A stretch of 64,000 bases of DNA from DATBFG01 sp036558645. Lineage in GTDB: Bacteria > Acidobacteriota > Terriglobia > Terriglobales > Acidobacteriaceae. The position numbers and the translations under genes are program-made. This document shows, in pieces, positions 17,225-24,941 of the stretch. Every line of letters begins with the position of its first letter. Position 1 is the first letter of the stretch. The stretch is from NCBI GenBank assembly GCA_036558645.1, contig DATBFG010000065.1, forward strand, positions 25,522-89,521. The letters are read 5' to 3'. Below the pieces are notes generated by a model. The model was not told the DNA's origin. It saw nothing but the letters and a program-made list of their open reading frames with translations, and searched no databases.

Positions 17225-17810
17225 TAGCCTCAACGACTCATGTCACTGTCAGACCCTCTTCGGGAAGTGAGTACCAGGCATGTCAAAGCGCCACATCACA
17301 TGTATGTTTCGAGTAGGACACTGCCATCGCTTAAGCGCGTCTGGTTACTGCATCAGTTCGCGAAGCCGATGTCGGGCGCTTGTATAGCTAGATTCGTAGT
17401 AACCATTGGAGAAAAATAAGCGGCCCCATTTCTGGGGCCACGAATCGAAGAGGCTAGGAATTGAAAGGAGAGAGGAACGTCAGGGTAGGCGATGCAAGGC
17501 ACCGATCCCCCTTTGGGACCGGCAGAGTCGGAAATGTCGAGATCGTGGTATGAGAGAAGGTCATCATCTGTCCTTCGTCTGGGCCTCTTTCAGTACCCCG
17601 GAAATCAGCACTTGCGGAGCCAAAATGGTCCACCGCGATCCTCAATCCTCTCACTCGACTTAACCCTATGACAGATAAGTAGTTGCGTGCGTAGTCGCAA
17701 GTCTTTTCAGTTGCCCCAATATTCCGGGATTCCATGGGAAATGCACAATCCTGCACATTGGTTGCAGCCACCTGCTGCCCACCTGTAAAGAATACGAGGG
17801 GTAAACAAAT
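17225..17810. other. Intergenic stretch without a convincing gene
   Basis: About 590 nt between the DksA-type gene and the GvpL/F terminator. Open frames of 85 and 105 codons exist on opposite strands, but their products look random and neither has a ribosome site. One perfect short hairpin is visible (GGCCCC 17422-17427 with GGGGCC 17434-17439). An imperfect stem lies near 17500-17521. I see no tRNA or known RNA motif. Confidence 0.6.
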
Positions 17811-17835
17811 CCGGACTTCGGAATACGAAGTCCGG
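17811..17835 (-). terminator. Rho-independent terminator after gvpL/F
   Basis: CCGGACTTCG (17811-17820) and CGAAGTCCGG (17826-17835) form a perfect 10-bp stem with a 5-nt loop. On the minus strand it is followed by ATTTGTTTA, 22 nt after the stop codon of the gas-vesicle-type gene. Confidence 0.88.
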
Positions 17836-17857
17836 CGCGAAGGACGTTAGTACGGGA

Positions 17858-18610
17858 CTAAGAGTTGCCGGCGACGGTTCGGAGCTTGCCCGGCAAGAAA
17901 TGATAGGGAGGCCAAGGTCCGCTGATGAGAAGTTCGCAATTCTTTAGTTGCTTGGCCGCGCTACTGTAACGGTTCTGGTATTTCTCAACCGATTTTGAAT
18001 CAATCAAGTGAGCGATGTCGATGAGCATGCCATCCGCATCGACGCGTTTACAGCTGATTTCTTCCTCGAGAGGATTAAAGAGCTTGTGGACCTGGACCGA
18101 TAGGGCGCGCGCCTTTGTCTGGCGCTCACGCTCTTTTAAGGCCTTCTCGCGCAACCGGCTCAGATACTCGCCGCCAACGGTTTGTGGCAGGGGCAAATCC
18201 GCCGCAAGGTCACGAAGCGACCCATCCCGAATCAGTACTTTCAGGTGCATCTCCGCCTTCCCGCGGAGCTTGTTGACGCTGACGCCGAAGGCTCTGCGGT
18301 TTGCCCGCACAGCTTGGCGGAGGGCATCGTCAGTATCGAATATCGTTCCAAACCGGAATGGCAGCACTGTTCCGCTTCGGAAACAAACACTTACAACTCG
18401 AGCGTGCTCGAGGACGGTCTTCTCGTCCAGTTTGTCGCCGTGAACCGCGCGATCATATTCACTGACGACGACTGCAAATTCACCACTGGGATAACTGAGG
18501 ACGGGGGCGCCATTTACACCTTGAATCCCCTCTAGAAGGAAGGGACGCCGTGCTCTGGTGCCGTTGCTTAGACTTTGCAGCTCCGTAAGGCAATACGCGT
18601 ACCACGCCAT
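17858..18610 (-). CDS. GvpL/GvpF family gas-vesicle protein (orphan)
   Basis: A 250-residue protein of the GvpL/GvpF family. Typical features are the opening (MAWYAYCLTE), a SEYD segment near residues 49-52, an EHARVV stretch, and the VLPFRFGTIF motif near 83-92. A basic helical region with KLRGKAEMHLKVL and a long charged coiled-coil-like part follow. In gas-vesicle clusters these proteins are minor components that bind the shell protein GvpA and aid assembly. No GvpA, GvpN, GvpG or other Gvp gene is present within the window, so a gas vesicle cannot be inferred. The gene has its own terminator and stands alone between the DksA-type gene and aroDE. Confidence 0.82.
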   Translation of the reverse strand: MAWYAYCLTELQSLSNGTRARRPFLLEGIQGVNGAPVLSYPSGEFAVVVSEYDRAVHGDKLDEKTVLEHARVVSVCFRSGTVLPFRFGTIFDTDDALRQAVRANRRAFGVSVNKLRGKAEMHLKVLIRDGSLRDLAADLPLPQTVGGEYLSRLREKALKERERQTKARALSVQVHKLFNPLEEEISCKRVDADGMLIDIAHLIDSKSVEKYQNRYSSAAKQLKNCELLISGPWPPYHFLPGKLRTVAGNS

Positions 18611-18812
18611 AGTAGTTCTCTCCGAACCTGTTCCGAGGCGAAATTGTCCACCTCTGGCATTCGTGACACTTTGCTACGATCGTGAACCTTGGAAGAAGGG
18701 CAGTGCTGCGACGAGATTGAACGCCCTAGATACCGCGTCCAATAGTCATCTTACGACGGTTACCATGGAAATTGCAACCATTTCGTGGGTCGTCGCATCG
18801 TTTCCGCATGCA

Positions 18813-18837
18813 TGACCAATGGTCAATTCTGAATTGA
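18813..18837. repeat. Two overlapping palindromes downstream of aroDE
   Basis: TGACCA-A-TGGTCA (18813-18825) overlaps TCAATTC-T-GAATTGA (18823-18837). They share the bases TCA and end 8 nt from the aroDE stop, in the gap before gvpL/F. They can be alternative binding sites or alternative hairpins; no T-run follows. Confidence 0.55.
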
Positions 18838-18845
18838 TGGTGAAG

Positions 18846-20456
18846 CTATTCCAGGGATTCGGGGCGTGATTTCACCAGGTGAGAACCGTTTTTCGAATTC
18901 CCATCTCCGCGCGGTGATGTCCGTTCAGTCAATGACTTCGTGACAACCCGCAACATGTCATCCCAAGGTGCGGGCTTGCCAGTCCAGATTTCGAATTGGC
19001 GAGCTGCCTGATGAACAAACATTTCTATGCCAGGTATGATCTCGGCGCCGCGCAGCTTGGCCAACTTCAGGAACTTTGATTCTGGCGGGTCATAGACCAT
19101 GTCGAACACGTAGCGGGCCCGGATCTCATCCTCGTTCAAGGGTGTCTCGCGAGTATTGCCCATACCCACGGGGGTGGCATTGATGATGACGTCAAACGAG
19201 TACTTCTTTAGATCAGCTCGCTTGACCAAACGCGCTCGCGCCTGGCGGGCAAGTTTCTGCGCCGGGACAGGAGTGCGGTTCATGATGTATACCTCGGCTC
19301 CGCGCTCCTTCAAGCCAAAGACTGCAGCTCTGGCTGCTCCACCCGCGCCGAGCACGAGAATCTTCGCGTTCTCGATCGTGATGCGCTGCTCAAGTGGGCG
19401 GACGACACCAGCGGCATCGGTATTAAATCCGTACAGCTTGCCATCCTGCGCACGCACCACGGTGTTGCACGCTCCAATCTTCGTTGTGTGCGAGTCGGTA
19501 TTGTCGAGATGCGAGAGGATTGCTTCCTTGTACGGCATGGTGATCGAGAGGCCGTGAATCGGAATCTCGCGCACACACGTCAAGAGGTCTTTGAGCGTTT
19601 TCGCGTGGAGCGCCAGGTAAACGCCATTGACGTTTTCGCGCCGCAGCGCGGCATTCATGATCGCAGGCGAAAGAGAGTGCGCCACAGGATCGCCGGCTAC
19701 GCCATACACTCGCGTTGCCGCATCCACCTGTTCAATGCGATAGGTACTCCGAAGGGCCTGCGTGGTGATTTGCCCGGGAGCAGTTTTTTCATCCTCTTTC
19801 ACCGCTGCGAAGGTGAAAGCGCTTCCAGCGCGCAAACCCAAAACACGGCTGATGATGCCCTGTTCTCCCATGCAAAGACCGACCAATCCATGCTTGTCGC
19901 TCTCCTTCTCCAGAAACTTCATCATGGCTACGTTGTCGGTCAGTGTCGTGGCCGTGGTCACGACCTTGTAGAAGTCCGCCGGGTAGGCAAGCATCTTCTC
20001 CAACGTCTCGTCCAGCTTTTTCGTCCCGCGGAAGTCGTGAAAGGAGAGAATTAGGGCCGCGCGCTGTTTGAGCCGCTGAATCTGGTCCGCTTTGCACTTC
20101 TCCGCTGTCTGCAATTCGATATCAATGAGCTGACAACCGGCAGCGGCGGCTTTGCCCAGAACATCCAGTTGATTGGCAATCGAACCTTTGAACCTCCCGC
20201 CGCTGGTCGCCCGGCGACAGGTGGCAATAGCAGTGACGTGAGGATGGTAGTCGTTAAAACGCTTGAGCCTGGGAAGCGCGAGAGCTGGCCGCGGCAGGTA
20301 GTCCAACCTGAACTCGATAAAGGTGTTATCTCGAACCAGCGTCTCCGCTTTATCCACCATTTCCCCGGGGTCGGTGCCCGTCACCGCTACACAGATGCGA
20401 GGCAGCCGTAACGACATTTGGCGGGTCAGGTACGAGGTAAGCGTGCTCGAGGTCAT
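18846..20456 (-). CDS. aroDE: Bifunctional 3-dehydroquinate dehydratase / shikimate dehydrogenase (fusion)
   Basis: One 536-residue chain joins two consecutive steps of the shikimate pathway. Residues about 18-235 are a type I dehydroquinase: EFRLD (E48, R50), SFHD with catalytic H140, and YKVV with Schiff-base lysine K164. Residues about 248-515 are shikimate dehydrogenase: GDPVAHSLSP near 255-264, MPYK with catalytic K310, GFNTDAAG with D347, the NADP-binding loop GAGGAARA, and a late HQAARQFEIWTG segment. The same fusion order occurs in plants and in some bacteria such as chlamydiae. Residues 1-17 vary in such proteins and the methionine at 14 is an alternative start. The C-terminal 25 residues are a charged tail. 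Confidence 0.95.
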   Translation of the reverse strand: MTSSTLTSYLTRQMSLRLPRICVAVTGTDPGEMVDKAETLVRDNTFIEFRLDYLPRPALALPRLKRFNDYHPHVTAIATCRRATSGGRFKGSIANQLDVLGKAAAAGCQLIDIELQTAEKCKADQIQRLKQRAALILSFHDFRGTKKLDETLEKMLAYPADFYKVVTTATTLTDNVAMMKFLEKESDKHGLVGLCMGEQGIISRVLGLRAGSAFTFAAVKEDEKTAPGQITTQALRSTYRIEQVDAATRVYGVAGDPVAHSLSPAIMNAALRRENVNGVYLALHAKTLKDLLTCVREIPIHGLSITMPYKEAILSHLDNTDSHTTKIGACNTVVRAQDGKLYGFNTDAAGVVRPLEQRITIENAKILVLGAGGAARAAVFGLKERGAEVYIMNRTPVPAQKLARQARARLVKRADLKKYSFDVIINATPVGMGNTRETPLNEDEIRARYVFDMVYDPPESKFLKLAKLRGAEIIPGIEMFVHQAARQFEIWTGKPAPWDDMLRVVTKSLTERTSPRGDGNSKNGSHLVKSRPESLE

Positions 20457-20567
20457 ATCGATAGATTCGGCGCGATATTACAGGCGACTAATTGCAGATG
20501 CAACAACGGATTATCAAGAATCGGCTCGGGAAACTTTCATTCCGTTCCACATGACACCTGCGTAACC

Positions 20568-20596
20568 TTGACCGTACTCTATCGCCTTGTTACTGT
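20568..20596 (+). promoter_or_regulatory. Predicted promoter for the secreted protein at 20668
   Basis: TTGACC at 20568-20573, 17 nt, TACTGT at 20591-20596. It lies about 70 nt before the start codon and has the same TACnnT form as three other promoters in the window. Confidence 0.55.
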
Positions 20597-20667
20597 CCGG
20601 CTGAAAGCCTTTGAAATCGCTGCACTTAGCGTAGAGAGCGGCTTCCCCAGCCCGACTCGGAGGTAAG

Positions 20668-21627
20668 ATGAAGAAAACAGGACTGTTCTTGCTGCTGGTC
20701 GTGGGAATTGCCGCCTATGCGCAGCAAGCCGATTCTAACCCACCGGAGACGACCCCTTCCGGAACCGTTTTTTCGTCGGCGAGTTTTCCCATGGAACGGA
20801 TTCAGACGCCGACGCCCGCCGACATGTATTGTGCCGGATTCATCAGCAGGGATCTCGTTCCCAACGCGAATTTCATCGCCGGTGGACTGCACACGCCGAA
20901 CACAACAAAGTTCGTGAACGGTGACTTGATCTACCTGTCCGGCACGGCATATCAGGCTGGGCAGCAGTACACCATTCTGCGTGAGCTTCGCGACCCAAAT
21001 CAGTATGAGCTGTTCGCGGGGCAGCATCACATGATCAACGAAGCCGGGCAGCCGTATTCTGAGCTGGCACGCGTGCGGATCATTGATACGCGCAGCAAGA
21101 GTGCGGTGGCTCAGGTGGAGTTCAGCTGCGACCCAATCAATCCTGGGGACATCGCAGTGCCTTTTGTAGAGAAGCCTGCTATTACCTTCCGACCGGCGAT
21201 TCGCTTCGACCGATTCGCGCCGTCGAATGGCAAACTCAGCGGCCGCATCATCATGGCGAAAGATTTCGACTCCGAGATCGGAACCGGGGCCAAGGTATAC
21301 CTGAACGTGGGAGCCAGCCAGGGAGTGAAGGCCGGTGACTACTTCCGGACATTTCGTCCTTACGATTCTGACTTACACGATGACGTAGACTCGCTGTCGT
21401 TCAAGGCGTCGACGTCGGAGGATACACAGAAATATCTTCCCGCGATCGAGCCCAAGATGTTCACCACCACGAAGGGGGCCGTGATTCATGTAGCGGACCT
21501 TCCGAGACGGGCTCTTGGGGAAGTCGTCATCATCAGCACGACTCAGACTACTGCTACCGGCATGGTGGTCTTCTCCCTGGAAGACATTCACGTCGGCGAC
21601 AATGTCGAGATGGATTCGCAGGAGTAG
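20668..21627 (+). CDS. Secreted protein of unknown function, FlgT-like modules
   Basis: A 319-residue exported protein with a signal peptide (residues 1 to about 18, cleavage after AYA). Start and ribosome site agree (GGAGG 5-9 nt before the ATG). I cannot assign a family name. Two segments look alike: FVNGDLIYLSG followed by GQQYTILREL (about 82-106), and VYLNVGASQGVKAGDYFRTFR (about 210-230). The second matches the LNVGAxxGVKxGD module at the C-terminus of the CsgG-type protein at 2694, which resembles FlgT_C. Similar exported acidobacterial proteins are sometimes annotated as LysM-associated; no LysM domain is evident here. The gene has a promoter and a strong terminator of its own. Confidence 0.75.
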   Translation: MKKTGLFLLLVVGIAAYAQQADSNPPETTPSGTVFSSASFPMERIQTPTPADMYCAGFISRDLVPNANFIAGGLHTPNTTKFVNGDLIYLSGTAYQAGQQYTILRELRDPNQYELFAGQHHMINEAGQPYSELARVRIIDTRSKSAVAQVEFSCDPINPGDIAVPFVEKPAITFRPAIRFDRFAPSNGKLSGRIIMAKDFDSEIGTGAKVYLNVGASQGVKAGDYFRTFRPYDSDLHDDVDSLSFKASTSEDTQKYLPAIEPKMFTTTKGAVIHVADLPRRALGEVVIISTTQTTATGMVVFSLEDIHVGDNVEMDSQE

Positions 21628-21663
21628 CTGGATCGGAGTACCGCGAACCAAGTAAGAGACTGA

Positions 21664-21690
21664 GGGAGAGGCAATCGCCTCTCCCTTTTG
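21664..21690 (+). terminator. Rho-independent terminator
   Basis: GGGAGAGGC (21664-21672) and GCCTCTCCC (21677-21685) form a perfect 9-bp stem with a 4-nt loop, followed by TTTTGCTT. It ends the secreted protein gene and faces the convergent AMMECR1 gene. Confidence 0.92.
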
Positions 21691-21708
21691 CTTACTACTG
21701 AAGCTCGA

Positions 21709-22305
21709 CTAATTCTCTCCAAAAATCTCTGCCGAAAATGCTTCGAGGGTTGCGCCGGTTAGCCAGGCGTCACGTGGCAAGCCTGCTTTGCGACAGGTCT
21801 GCGCAAGAAATTCCGTTCGGTCCCAGCCGTGCTCCAACGGAACTTGTGGAAGCAGCAACCCGTGTCGGTCTCCGAGCGTGATCAGAAGTCCGTGGTGACC
21901 GATCTCGACCTGGGCTGGTTGAATGGGAGCAAGAGGAGAAAGAATGCTTAGGGACACCTTTAGTGCAGGGAGTTCTTGGGCGAGCAGTGGAGCGAAGCGT
22001 GGATCGTCAAAGGCTGCAGCGCGGGAAGTCTCGATGACTGAGCGGTACAGCGAAACGATCGGCATCACATAGCCAACGCAGCCGCGCAGTTCACCTCGTG
22101 AGTAAAGCGTGGTGAATACGCCCCGATGCTCAGCAAAATGTGCACTCGGCGGTTCGCGTGGGAACTCTTCTCTGGTGAAAACCGAGGCGATGGATGCGTG
22201 CGCCAGCTGCAACAGCTGCGTGCGCTCCTGGGCGCTGTACTCGTTGCTGATTTCCCTTGCGGCGATGCACTCAGAGCTTGATTTTTCAGATGACGGGGAC
22301 ATCAC
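21709..22305 (-). CDS. AMMECR1 domain protein
   Basis: A 198-residue protein whose region from about residue 28 to the end is an AMMECR1 domain. Typical landmarks are GVFTTL near 63-68, the signature LRGCVGY near 73-79, FDDPRF near 100-105, and KVSLSILSPL near 115-124. The domain occurs in all kingdoms, often beside a Memo-like protein and a radical SAM protein; neither partner is next to this gene. Its biochemical role is not firmly established. The start overlaps the end of pgsA by about 20 nt, so the two are probably expressed together and may be translationally coupled. Confidence 0.87.
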   Translation of the reverse strand: MMSPSSEKSSSECIAAREISNEYSAQERTQLLQLAHASIASVFTREEFPREPPSAHFAEHRGVFTTLYSRGELRGCVGYVMPIVSLYRSVIETSRAAAFDDPRFAPLLAQELPALKVSLSILSPLAPIQPAQVEIGHHGLLITLGDRHGLLLPQVPLEHGWDRTEFLAQTCRKAGLPRDAWLTGATLEAFSAEIFGEN

Positions 22306-22960
22306 TTTTTTTTCGTCGGCTAAGAACGAACGTTCTGCGTTTGACGACTTGCCGGTCGATCTTCATCCAGAAGGCGGCAAAGTAGTCGATGGCCGACGCC
22401 AGCGAGAGGAACACCATGAACCAGATCGCAACGCGCGCGATCACTTCTACCGGAAAGATGTAATTGCCGAAAAGCGGCCACTCACGCCAACGGTGGGCCA
22501 GGATTACTGCGACCACCGACACGATTTGAACCAGCATCTTGAATTTCCCGAGCTCGCTGGCCTCGATGGTGAAACCCTCGGAGGCCGCGATTGAGCGTAG
22601 TCCGCTGACCAAAAACTCGCGCCCGATAATCACAACCGCCATCCAAGCCGTTACCAGGTTTGGGCTGAACTGTACCAGCGTGACAAACGCAGCGGCGATC
22701 AAAAGTTTGTCGGCCAGAGGATCCAATAGGATACCCATGGTCGTGATCTGCCCGCGCCGCCTTGCCAGGTATCCGTCGATTCCATCTGTTATCGAGGCAA
22801 CGATGAACAGCATGGCGGCCAGCAGCTCCTTCTCACCGTTAGTACTACGGAACCGGTCAGTCGAAAGGATCCACATCAGCAGGGGGATGCTGAAAATCCT
22901 GCTAAGCGTTATGTAGTTAGGCAGATTCACTCGAACTTTGCGGGCAGGCTCGTGCCGCAC
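22286..22960 (-). CDS. pgsA: CDP-diacylglycerol--glycerol-3-phosphate 3-phosphatidyltransferase
   Basis: This membrane enzyme makes phosphatidylglycerol phosphate, the precursor of phosphatidylglycerol and cardiolipin. The CDP-alcohol phosphotransferase motif is complete: DGIDGYLARR, then eight residues, GILLDPLADK, matching DG-x2-AR-x8-G-x3-D-x3-D. Several membrane helices follow, and the family opening LPNYITLSRI is present. The frame is open up to a TTG at 22996. A GTG at 22960 has GGAGG 12 nt upstream and is my best choice; another GTG at 22930 sits right before NLPNYIT. The 3' end overlaps the AMMECR1 gene. The start is uncertain but the function is clear. Confidence 0.9.
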   Translation of the reverse strand: MRHEPARKVRVNLPNYITLSRIFSIPLLMWILSTDRFRSTNGEKELLAAMLFIVASITDGIDGYLARRRGQITTMGILLDPLADKLLIAAAFVTLVQFSPNLVTAWMAVVIIGREFLVSGLRSIAASEGFTIEASELGKFKMLVQIVSVVAVILAHRWREWPLFGNYIFPVEVIARVAIWFMVFLSLASAIDYFAAFWMKIDRQVVKRRTFVLSRRKKSDVPVI

Positions 22961-23034
22961 CTTCCAAATTATCCTCCAGTCGGGGAAGCGAAGCAATGAA
23001 ATGGTGGAGTGTGACTGGAAATACGGCAGGCAAC

Positions 23035-23064
23035 AAAAAAGGTCAGGGACATTGGTCCCTGACC
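23035..23064 (-). terminator. Rho-independent terminator after gdhA
   Basis: GGTCAGGGAC (23041-23050) and GTCCCTGACC (23055-23064) form a perfect 10-bp stem with a 4-nt loop, followed on the minus strand by TTTTTT (23040-23035). It sits 20 nt after the gdhA stop. Confidence 0.93.
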
Positions 23065-23083
23065 CCCTGAGTTCCGTTTGCCT

Positions 23084-24349
23084 TTAGGCGTAAATTCCGC
23101 GCTGCCGGATGGTATACGCGACCCGATCGATGGCGAGCATGTAGGCCGCGATTCGGTTGTTCACATTGTGTGTCTCGGCGTATCGGACCACGTCATCGAA
23201 GGCGGTAATCATGATGTGCTCAAGTTGCTCGTTAACGACCGACTCTTTCCAGAAATAACCCTGCCGGTCCTGCACCCATTCGAAGTAAGAGGTGGTAACT
23301 CCACCGGCATTGCACAGGATGTCGGGAATCACGAACACTTTTTTGTCGGCCAGGATTTCGTCTGCGGCGGCAGTCGTCGGGCCATTGGCACCCTCCGCCA
23401 GAATCTTGCACTTCACACGGTCGGCATTGCGGCTGGTGATCTGATTTTCTGTGGCGGCCGGAATCAGAATCTCACAATCTGTCACCAGCAGATCCTGCGG
23501 GTCTGCGGTTTCCGCGCCCGCGAATCCATGTACGGTTCCATTGCGCTCCTTGTGTTCCCAGAGCAAATCGATATCGATTCCTTTCGCGTTGTAAAGACCA
23601 CCGTCTACTTCGAGAATTCCGATGATCTTGTAACCGGCCTCCGCCATCAGCTTAGCGGCGTTGGAACCCACATTGCCGAATCCCTGAATAATTACCCTCG
23701 ATGATTCCTTTTGCAGCCCAAGCTTCTTTATCGCCTGGTCGACCACGATCATGATTCCGCGCCCGGTGGCCTCTCGGCGTCCGCGCGATCCGCCTATATT
23801 CAGTGGTTTTCCGGTTACGACCGCTGTCACAGTCTGCCGCATGTGCATGGAATAGGTGTCCATGATCCACGCCATGGTCTGTTCGTTGGTGTTGACGTCC
23901 GGGGCGGGAACGTCTTTTTCGGGACCGATAAAGTCAATCAGTTCCGCTGTGTAGCGTCGCGTCATTCGTTCCAGTTCGCTGAGGGACATCTTGTGCGGAT
24001 CGCAAATGATGCCGCCTTTCGCTCCGCCAAACGGGATGTTGACCACGGCACACTTCCACGTCATCCAGCTCGCCAACGCACGGACCTCGTCAAGGGTGAC
24101 ATCGGGGGAAAACCGGATTCCGCCCTTTGCCGGGCCTCGGGCAATGGAGTGCTGCACGCGAAACCCAGTGAAAACTTCGAGTTGGCCATTGTCCAGGGCG
24201 ACGGGTATGTGCAGGATGATCTCGCGGTTGGGGTACCGAAGAACCTTCCACAATCCTTCATCAAGGTTCAATTTGTTCGCAGCAAGATCAAAACGCGCGG
24301 CTTGTGCTTCCCACGGATTGTGTTCTTGCTCGAGGGATATCGTTTTCAT
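23084..24349 (-). CDS. gdhA: Glutamate dehydrogenase (Glu/Leu/Phe/Val family)
   Basis: The enzyme interconverts glutamate with 2-oxoglutarate and ammonia using NAD(P). The 421-residue product has the N-terminal catalytic domain with GPAKGGIRF (K75), WKCAVVNIPFGGAKGG (K99 and catalytic K111) and PAPDVNTNEQTMAW. The Rossmann domain has GFGNVGSNAA. The C-terminal stretch ILCNAGGVTTSYFEWVQ is typical of this hexameric subfamily. Length is as expected. A GluDH role is favoured over leucine or phenylalanine dehydrogenase by the K75/K99/K111 set and overall pattern. It is monocistronic with a strong terminator and a 247-nt divergent gap to the PadR gene. Coenzyme preference cannot be read safely. 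Confidence 0.93.
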   Translation of the reverse strand: MKTISLEQEHNPWEAQAARFDLAANKLNLDEGLWKVLRYPNREIILHIPVALDNGQLEVFTGFRVQHSIARGPAKGGIRFSPDVTLDEVRALASWMTWKCAVVNIPFGGAKGGIICDPHKMSLSELERMTRRYTAELIDFIGPEKDVPAPDVNTNEQTMAWIMDTYSMHMRQTVTAVVTGKPLNIGGSRGRREATGRGIMIVVDQAIKKLGLQKESSRVIIQGFGNVGSNAAKLMAEAGYKIIGILEVDGGLYNAKGIDIDLLWEHKERNGTVHGFAGAETADPQDLLVTDCEILIPAATENQITSRNADRVKCKILAEGANGPTTAAADEILADKKVFVIPDILCNAGGVTTSYFEWVQDRQGYFWKESVVNEQLEHIMITAFDDVVRYAETHNVNNRIAAYMLAIDRVAYTIRQRGIYA

Positions 24350-24538
24350 ACAAGTCTCCGAAATGGCTCTTAAATAGTGAGATGCTGGTCAGTACCCCGC
24401 AACTGTCTGAATCAACAGACAAATTCAGCAGTATATGCAGGGGAAGGCGGGTAGGCAAGCGTGAGAACTGCGAGTGGTGGCCCACAACAATAAACTTAAC
24501 CGCCATCGCTGATAACGAGCCTTGCTTTATTTTTCCTC

Positions 24539-24566
24539 TTGACAATCTAGAGAAGAACTCTAGACT
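24539..24566 (+). promoter_or_regulatory. Promoter with palindromic operator for the PadR gene
   Basis: TTGACA at 24539-24544 is followed by a perfect palindrome, TCTAGAG-AAGAA-CTCTAGA at 24546-24564, filling the spacer up to a TAGACT box (24561-24566). A protein bound here would block RNA polymerase. The adjacent PadR protein is the natural candidate. Confidence 0.75.
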
Positions 24567-24596
24567 TCCTCTTGTTTACCTAGAGGAGAGGCTGCC

Positions 24597-24941
24597 GTGG
24601 GAGAAAAACCGAGTCTTCTGGTACAGGGAACGCTCGACATGCTCATCCTGAAAACGGTTGCACTCGAACCCATGCATGGCTACGGGATCGGTTTGCGCTT
24701 GGAACAAATCAGCGGAGGCGTCTTCCAAGTGAATGCAGGTTCCTTGTTCCCGGCTTTCCGGCGCTTAGAAGGTTCGGGCTGGATCAAGGCCGAATGGCGC
24801 GCGACTGAAAATAATCGCCGCGCGAAGTATTACGCCCTTACCGACCAGGGCCGTCGGAAACTCAAAAGCGAAACCCGCGAATGGGAGACGCAGACCACGG
24901 CAATCGCCAGAATTCTCGCGGCTACTCCGGGAGAAGTGTAA
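24597..24941 (+). CDS. PadR-family transcriptional regulator
   Basis: A 114-residue winged-helix repressor of the PadR type. It starts at a GTG at 24597 with GAGGAGAG 6-13 nt upstream. The family pattern is plain: LVQGTLDMLILKTVALEPMHGYGIG (residues 8-32), then a recognition region with AGSLFPAFRRLEGSGWI, and the wing (AKYYALTDQGRRKL). Its last base pair overlaps the next start (TAATG), and it is followed by a large permease. This regulator-permease pair recurs in acidobacteria. The palindrome in its own promoter suggests autorepression. What relieves repression is unknown. Confidence 0.9.
   Translation: MGEKPSLLVQGTLDMLILKTVALEPMHGYGIGLRLEQISGGVFQVNAGSLFPAFRRLEGSGWIKAEWRATENNRRAKYYALTDQGRRKLKSETREWETQTTAIARILAATPGEV

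Noticed and set aside
17406..17663. 85-codon plus-strand frame in the same gap
   Set aside because: Overlaps the previous frame on the other strand and shows no coding signs.
17454..17771. 105-codon minus-strand frame between the DksA-type gene and gvpL/F
   Set aside because: Composition looks random, there is no ribosome site and no recognisable motif; the region also contains hairpins.
24304..24651. Plus-strand frame running through the gdhA start and padR promoter
   Set aside because: It crosses the operator and overlaps two well-supported genes in another frame.
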